Origin: Corylus avellana
Taxonomy: Eukaryota > Streptophyta > Magnoliopsida > Fagales > Betulaceae
DNA: 64,000 bases
Direction of reading: 5' to 3'
Assembly (NCBI RefSeq): GCF_901000735.1
Contig: NC_081551.1
Location: forward strand, 20,922,545 to 20,986,544
This document shows, piece by piece, positions 57,659-64,000 of this stretch. The notes beneath the pieces are model-generated. The model did not search any database, had not been told where the DNA came from, and saw only the letters and a program-made list of their open reading frames with translations. A program made the translations under genes and the position numbers. Every line of letters starts with the position of its first letter. The stretch's first letter is position 1.

Positions 57659-59770
57659 ATGGTAAACCTCTTGATTCCCAAACGTTTTCTAGGGTTGTGT
57701 CTTTTTTGTTATTCTCCGAAAGCGTTTTTTCAGTTTTCGATTTCTGAGATCCATTTCCGTTTGCTGTTGTTTTCGTAGGCGCCGAAACCGATCACCAGTC
57801 CCGTCCCCGACGCGTGGTACCCAACCCTATCGGTGTTCATGCTCGCGATCGGGCTCATCGTCACCGCCTCCTTCTTCATGTAAGCTCGATCCGATCCCCA
57901 AAGCGCAATTTCTTTTGTATTTCGAGAACAATTTGTTTTCTTCAATGCTTTTGGAATTTCTAAAGATCGTGCCAATGTGACTCAGCGCGCAGTGAAAATA
58001 AGCCACTTGGATGATAATTTGTTAGTTGTTTGTAGAAAAATAGCGTGTGAGCATGTCCGATTTGTGTGTGAAAGAGATATATCGAATTGTTTTCTGAAGC
58101 AATTGCCGATGCTACGGTTTGAAATTCTAGGGTTTTGAATGGATGGAGATTCGCTATCATTTTGTCTATTCTATTGTTGTTGGCCCGATTTCGCATCTGA
58201 TGCAAATGATATTCAACTTCTATATATATTTGGGGTTGTTGGATCCTGAACTTTCAGACATAGAAAAGAGATTTGCTTGTTTGAGTCTTGAAAAAACAAA
58301 AAATTCAAGAAAAAAAAAAAACTTTTGTAATCTATGGGGGCTTCATATTTTGTAGGTGTATTTGTATTCCAGTACTGAAGACATTTTAACTTTAGCTTCA
58401 TGTGTTCCATCTGTTAGTCACAGGATTTGTGATCTTAGAGGATTTATATGTGTATTTACACATCCCATGTCTCCTTTGCTTCCAAGTGGACAAATGGAGT
58501 TTAGTTTCTAGTTGAGTGTTGCATCTGAGGAATTCTATTCACACGCAAACTCAAATTTTGGCTTTGGTTTGTTCGAGGTTAAAGACTTCATCAGAGTAAG
58601 AGTATGTGACGGTTCATATCTTTCTTTTTTTTTAATCATATCTTATAGGTATGTCTTTAATGATGGAGAGAGGTAATTGTAAAGAAGTTGAAAATGGAGG
58701 TGTAAAGTATAGCCTAACCTGCATTTAAGAAGTGTGAGGGTAGTGAAAAGATTTGGAATTAAATGGAGATATTAAAAAAAAAAAACTTCTGAGGTGCATT
58801 AGGTAAACAGTAGAAATCTTCGACGGTTTTTTTTTTTGTTCCTTGGAACTTGGTTTCTGAATAAAAGGTGGGATAAGACCTTTTTAATATTGTGATATAT
58901 GTGACTATTCTTTCTTTTAGCAAGATTTTTGTTTTTTTCAAGTCATAGACGGCTACCTTGCTTATTTGAGTCCGGTAAATCATTCTTTCTTTTTAATAAA
59001 TTTTTAATTCTTTAAGTTTGCCTCTTGAAAGCCTTCTTAATTCTGAGTCACTTGCACAGTTGCACTATATCTTTGATTTGTAACCCATAATTGCCCTAGT
59101 TTACTTCTAAAATCTGTTGAACATTTCTGATGGTATTTATGGGTATAAGTATGGAGTCATCTTGTTATGGTCACTGGTGATGTAGTTTAATTTGGACAAC
59201 TTTTAGGCTTTTAGCTAAGCACTTCAATATGCTGTGGAGGTAGTTTCTCATACCTTTCTCGGCTTTTGGCTAAGATCAAGTGCAATTTCTATAGTATTTC
59301 AGAGTAAAAAAGGGTTGCTTTTGCTGTCAACCTTTGCCACAGTGGCTTATGAAAAATTTAGTCTGTTGCAGAAGCTACTAATCCATTGCATGGTCAAGCA
59401 GTGTAATGGGCTATGGTTTATGGATGCTTGGAAGACACTTTTCTTAATGTCAATAATACCCTTAGGTCTTTTCAGTTTTCATTATCAATTTGTTTCTTTC
59501 TTTAAAGATGGTATTTAACAGCAGTAAGTATCACTTGCAGCTATGAAGCAACCTCTTCCAGGCGAAACCGCAGTCTTGCCAAGGAACTTGTTACCGGAGC
59601 AGTAGCATCTGTCTTTTTGGTACGTCTGCAGTTTTTGTTCCCCATTTTGTCATTTGTTGAAGATATGTGCCATTGGAATCTCATCTTATTGGTGATGCTA
59701 AATATCAATATCTCTGGTGCAGGGTTTTGGGTCCTTGTTCTTGCTACTGGCTTCTGGGGTCTATGTATGA
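57659..59770 (+). CDS. TMEM258: TMEM258/OST5 subunit of oligosaccharyltransferase
   Basis: 76-residue, two-span membrane protein in four exons: 57659-57661, 57779-57879, 59541-59619, 59723-59770. The protein begins MAPKPITSPVPDAWYPTLSV, has a first helix LSVFMLAIGLIVTASFFIYE, a loop SSRRNRSLAKELVTG and a second helix VASVFLGFGSLFLLLASGVY. This is the layout of animal TMEM258 (79 residues) and yeast Ost5, a small subunit of the ER oligosaccharyltransferase that transfers N-glycans to nascent proteins. Exon 1 contributes only the ATG, directly before the GT donor at 57662. The long intron 3 (57880-59540) holds no gene. The family assignment is firm; the exon-1 boundary is inferred from the ATG|GT arrangement and frame. 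Confidence 0.9.
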
Positions 59771-61297
59771 TTTGTTAACATTGGGCGAGGCAAAATTTTG
59801 TCAAGCAGGATTAGTTTTACATGAACAAGGATGTTACTTTTGACGTTATTAGTTAAATATATTTTGTGGTTTTTGGAATGAAGACGTTTTCCATCAATAA
59901 AATTACTAGTTTGTTGGTGTCATGTGGCAGAAGAAAGATGATTAGTGCCATGTGGTAGCTTTGAGCCTTATTTTGTCTCATAAAGATTATTATGGTTTGG
60001 AAATGAGAGTGATGAATTGCTTTCTTCTTCTTAAGCTGCAGTAAGGTTGCCATAAATACAACACATAATTCAGAAAAGGACTAAAGGAGTAATGTTACAC
60101 ACCCACTTTTTCATACCCATTTTCACTCTTTTTAAGTGACTTTTAAAATCACGTTTGGATTATCTTCATTAGATTTTAATCTCATAGTAATTTTAAAGGA
60201 TTTGGATCTCCTCATATTTTATAAAATATGAGATTCTCATATTCTAAGATTTGAGTCATTTATTTCATCTAACGGTTTAAATAAATGCAAAAGTTTGTAT
60301 TACCGAGATAAGTGGATTTGACATATTAAAAACTAAAATTATTAAATTTAGTAGTATACAAACTTCTGCATTTGCTTAGACTATTAGATGAAATTGAGGG
60401 CTCATATCTTCAACTCAAAGGCTTCTCATCACAATTGAGTTAAAATGAACTCAAATTTACAAAATCTCAGACGTGGAACTCTTGTCACTTAGCCCAAAAC
60501 TAAACAAACAAACAGTATACAAACAGAATGAAAACCCCAAGTAGACAACCAAATAGCAGCTTAAACTGCTGACTCAGGAACTATAACAAGTAGGAACTTT
60601 CCAATCAGTCCTATGAAGGATCTGCTCCTCTGAACTCAGTGTTTCCATGCCTACCAGTCCTACATTTTGTCTATGTGGACCGAGAAAAAAGGGGGCTAAG
60701 CAGGAAGATGATAGACCACTGCATCAAGCACAAGTTTGCACAGAATATCCCGAAGAGACTTCCCTTTCAGATTCTCCACAGCCCAATCCACAACATCCTC
60801 CCAATCAACCTTAGGATTAACCATGTCTTTCATATCCTCTGACTGAAGTTGCAGAGAAGGAATAAATAATCCCTCCCCTCAACACAGCTTCTGCAAAAGG
60901 GACACATTTCCTCTGGGTGTTACAATTGCTAAATGAGTATGTGGTGAGACTTTTGCAATATAAGAAGATCAAACGTTGAAGTAATTGCAGAGTTTTAGAT
61001 TACTTAAATCGTAATTATTATCTCAAATGAAACATTTTGTAATTTCAGTATTTATGGCATACGATATGTGATAAATTAAAAAAAAAAAAATTAAGAATAT
61101 TTTTAAATCTTAAATCTCGTCATATATATTCATTTAATTTAAAAAGTAATTAATTAAAATTGAAGGAACTCCAGAATAACATGATCCCTTCATAAACTTG
61201 AAGATTAGTTTCTTATCAAAAAAAGGACATGGTTTAGGTCTCCTTCCGTTGTATCACATAAAAAGAAAAAGTAGGAGTGTACAGACATGATGGTTAT
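59771..61297. other. Intergenic region with transposon debris
   Basis: The TMEM258 3' UTR is followed by AT-rich DNA. Between about 60250 and 60400 an imperfect inverted repeat pairs ATTTCATCTAAC/AAATGCAAAAGTTTGTAT with ATACAAACTTCTGCATTTGC/TTAGATGAAAT, a MITE-like relic. A LINE fragment follows at 60690. Confidence 0.5.
60690..60930 (-). pseudogene. LINE-derived reverse-transcriptase zinc-binding fragment
   Basis: On the minus strand two frames show CPFCRSCVEGRDYLFLLCNF and, after a stop and frame change, VDWEDVVDWAVENLKGKSLR followed by DILCKLVLDAVVYHL. This resembles the zf-RVT domain found near the C-terminus of plant non-LTR retrotransposon polyproteins. It is broken and far too short to work. 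Confidence 0.65.
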
Positions 61298-61680
61298 CTA
61301 AAAAACTGCTAACCGCTTAGGAAGGGTGGTTAGCGATTTTAGGGATAGGAAAAAACAGTTAATAACCGTTAACCGCCTACCCTTATAAATAATAATATAA
61401 ATATATATTATATATTTATATTGAAAATATAAAATTAAAACAGAACTCTACAATATAAATATATTGTATGGTTTTATCATATTCATCATTTTGAGAATGC
61501 TTTGACCCAAAATTATTTAAAATAAACTAAAAAAATGGGCACAAAAAGGCTTAAAACACCTCAAAAAGCTCATATAAAAAGAAGTTATTGGTTTGAATAA
61601 CCACTAACTGACTAAACAGAATGGTTATTATTATTAAAATTTAATAATCCCTTAAGCGGTTATGGTTAGCAGTTTTAACT
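61298..61680. mobile_element. Non-autonomous element with inverted ends
   Basis: The left end contains CTAAAAAACTGCTAACCGCTTA. The right end on the other strand reads GTTAAAACTGCTAACCATAACCGCTTAAG. Between them the AACCG(T/C)TAACCG motif recurs in both orientations. No coding capacity; superfamily not determined. Confidence 0.55.
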
Positions 61681-61881
61681 ATTAACTAATAACAGTAACT
61701 TACAATCCTAAGAAAAAGGGACATGGTTTACGTCTCTCTCACATTCGACTGTGCGTATGGCGACGGACTCGGACTTGATTAATGGACCAGGGCCCGGCCC
61801 ATGATAGATTCGAGGTTCACTGTCCGAGTTAGCGCGTGTTTAGCAGGGTCTTTTAAATGCGAGACGCAGAGGCATAAACAG

Positions 61882-61888
<7 letters not shown>

Positions 61889-61911
<23 letters not shown>
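61889..61911. repeat. GA microsatellite in the FVE 5' leader
   Basis: About eleven GA units roughly 55-75 bases before the FVE start codon. A GGGCCCGGCCCATG stretch resembling a site II-type (TGGGCC) promoter element is at about 61790-61803. Confidence 0.75.
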
Positions 61912-61912
<1 letters not shown>

Positions 61913-61964
61913 TCCCATTTGGACAGTGTCGTAGTTGAGAGGAGCAGGAGGAGGTGAAGCAGCG

Positions 61965-63906
61965 ATGGAGTCGCAGCCGCAGATCGTGAAGAAGAAGGAG
62001 ACCAGGGGCAGGAAGCCTAAGCCCAAGGAGGAGAAGAAAGAGGAGGCAGTGAAGGCCAAGGAGGGGAAGAAGGCCCAGCAGCCCAGCGTCGACGACAAGT
62101 ACACACAGTGGAAGTCCCTCGTTCCCGTCCTCTACGACTGGCTTGCCAACCACAACCTCGTCTGGCCTTCTCTTTCTTGCCGGTAACCACACAAACACAT
62201 GCAGTCTCTCTCTCAGAGTCATTTCTAGGGTTTTGAGCTTGTCTTCAAGTTCTTAGGGTTTATGCTTGTGTGTTCTGTTTGTTTGTTGTTAAGGGCCTAA
62301 TATTTTTGTTGTTGCTATGAGCAGGTGGGGTCCGCAGCTTGAGCAAGCTACCTACAAGAATCGCCAGCGTCTCTATCTCTCTGAACAGGCAAGTCTGCTA
62401 GTTGTCAATTCGATTCGTTAACTAGAATTACGCTATAGGTGGCTTTCTTAAGTACTTTGATTAACGAACGAGTTTATGAGTTTGAGATTTTCTCATGTGA
62501 AGCTTGAATTCCACGCTGTTTGCATCAGAATCATACTTTTATGTTGAATATGCGAAGTTTCGTGCGTTTTCTTTTATTATCTCAGTTTCGTGTTGTAAGA
62601 CGCAAATAATCAATTTGATTAAGATATTTTTATATTATTCTGTTATGTTTGCCAATGCTCTGTGAAGCAAAGAGCTTATTACCATGGCAGTGGAGCGTGA
62701 TATGCGGTGGCGACTTAACTTTGCCGATCCCACTTTTCCTTTTCCTCCGTTCTATTGTGTAGGGAAAGTGTTTCTCACTGCATGCTTATCCTTAGTGAAT
62801 CCCTCACATTATTTTGATCTGTTCTGATGCTAATGCTGCAGTTGGATTTTAGATTTGTCTTGTACAAAGCAAGTTTATGGGTCTTCTTTACTATTGGTTA
62901 TGGTGATTTCCTTGTTCTTTTTGTTCGTTCTAGCTAGGTGCTTCCTTTTGTATACTTCTTGTGTTCCTAGGGGCGTCTTATGCTTTTAATGATGTGTCGA
63001 TCACTTATTAAAAAAAGGGGCCTTCTCTTATTCTTTTTTTTTTTTGTTTTTGCCCTTTTCGTTGTCAGACTGATGGCAGTGTTCCAAATACTCTGGTCAT
63101 TGCGAATTGTGAAGTTGTCAAACCCAGGGTTGCAGCTGCAGAGCACATCTCCCAGGTAACTCATTATTTTGTGATGTTTTTGCTTTCTCCTTCTCGTGCA
63201 CTACTATAAATCCAATGAGGCTATGCATGCAGCTAAATTCTTTGTTTATCATCGATTGCTTTATTTTTCAGTTCAATGAAGAAGCACGCTCGCCATTTGT
63301 AAAGAAGTACAAAACCATCATACATCCTGGAGAGGTACGAGCCGTCCATTCACCAAATGCATGCATATAAAATCACCCATCTACTAAAAAATGAAGTGGA
63401 CTTCTTTTTTTTTTCTTTTTTTTTCTGGGTACTTTGTATCAAACCCTTTTAACAGCATGTTACTGTTATTGTGCAAAACTGAAGGAAATAGCTATCCTAC
63501 AGTTGTAATTTTTCCAATGAAAAGGCTCGTTGCTTTGAGTCTTGTTCAATTTTATTTGTTGTTGCAAATGATGGGGTGCCCATTTATTATTGAATCCCTT
63601 GATGCTTATTGCATTAATTATTTAATACCAATTTTCAGGTCAACAGAATCAGGGAACTCCCACAGAACTCTAAGATAGTGGCCACTCATACCGACAGTCC
63701 TGATGTAAGTGTTCTATGAAGTTTGTCTTGTATATACTTTGGATTGAGTATATTTTATTTGTCTTTGATTTCTATGTTTCATTAACCTGAAAATTTTAAT
63801 GTTCCTCATAATTGGATATACTAAAACTCAGGTCCTTATTTGGGATGTCGAAGCTCAACCTAACCGTCATGCTGTCCTTGGAGCTACCAATTCTCGTCCA
63901 GATTTG
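61965..63906 (+). CDS. FVE: FVE/MSI4 WD-repeat histone-binding protein, 5' part
   Basis: First six exons of the FVE/MSI4 gene: 61965-62182, 62325-62388, 63069-63155, 63272-63334, 63639-63704, 63832-63906; the rest lies beyond the window. The N-terminus is lysine-rich and contains an AT-hook-like RGRKPKPKEEK, followed by the RbAp48-type histone-binding segment DKYTQWKSLVPVLYDWLANH and LVWPSLSCRW. Further conserved motifs are LEQATYKNRQRLYLSEQ, NTLVIANCEVVKP, FNEEARSPFVKKYKTIIHPG, VNRIRELPQN and the first WD blade VLIWDVEAQPN. In Arabidopsis FVE works in the autonomous flowering pathway and cold response, as part of histone-deacetylase and Polycomb-type complexes that repress FLC. Intron 2 has a GC donor. 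Confidence 0.95.
62389..63068 (+). other. GC-AG intron in FVE
   Basis: Exon 2 ends TCTGAACAG and the intron begins GCAAGT, the optimal extended context for a GC donor; it ends TTGTCAG. The join LSEQ-TDGSVPN is the conserved protein sequence. The nearest GT, four bases further on, would shift the frame. Confidence 0.9.
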
Positions 63907-64000
63907 GTACATTTTTATTGTCAGAATGTTTTTTTTTTTTTCCTCATTGTTAAACTCCCATTTCCTTTATTTAGATCATTTTTTTAACTTACTATTTATG

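Overview
The window is nuclear DNA from a flowering plant, almost certainly a eudicot. The evidence is AT-rich intergenic DNA, intron-rich genes with plant-type exon structure, MITE-like and LTR-retrotransposon debris, and recognisable plant genes (ALE2, FVE/MSI4, PAO5, a GH35 beta-galactosidase, a DUF4408/DUF761 protein). The species cannot be named from the sequence alone.

Layout. (1) Positions 1-8343 and 19560-27773 are two near-identical direct copies of one ~8.2-8.3 kb segment. Each carries one small acidic-protein gene (minus strand) and three fold-back MITE-like elements. Copy A runs directly into a 100-N assembly gap (8344-8443). (2) After the gap comes the 3' half of a beta-galactosidase gene (8444-10957), then repeat-rich DNA with a tandem LTR/primer-binding-site repeat near 15 kb. 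(3) An intronless polyamine oxidase of the PAO5 type lies on the minus strand (16985-18664). (4) Copy B follows, then TE-rich DNA, then a DUF4408/DUF761 gene (32461-33150, minus). (5) 33.2-39.4 kb is gene-poor and holds a well-defined solo LTR with a 5-bp target-site duplication. (6) The rest is plus-strand genes: a CwfJ/CWF19L1-type CCCH zinc-finger gene (39404-45076), an ALE2 receptor-like kinase (48369-55866), a four-exon TMEM258/OST5 gene (57659-59770), and the 5' part of FVE/MSI4 (from 61965, running off the window end).

The genes are independent housekeeping, developmental or metabolic loci; nothing suggests an operon or a biosynthetic cluster. I found no new multi-gene system. The most notable items are: the large duplication abutting a gap (recent tandem duplication versus unmerged haplotypes); a textbook U12-type AT-AC intron in the CwfJ gene; a GC-AG intron in FVE; an in-frame tandem duplication of exon pairs that lengthens the proline-rich ectodomain of ALE2; and an apparent TMEM258 start codon isolated at the very end of exon 1. 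Exon borders were assigned by eye from splice signals, reading-frame phase and remembered family conservation, without transcript data.
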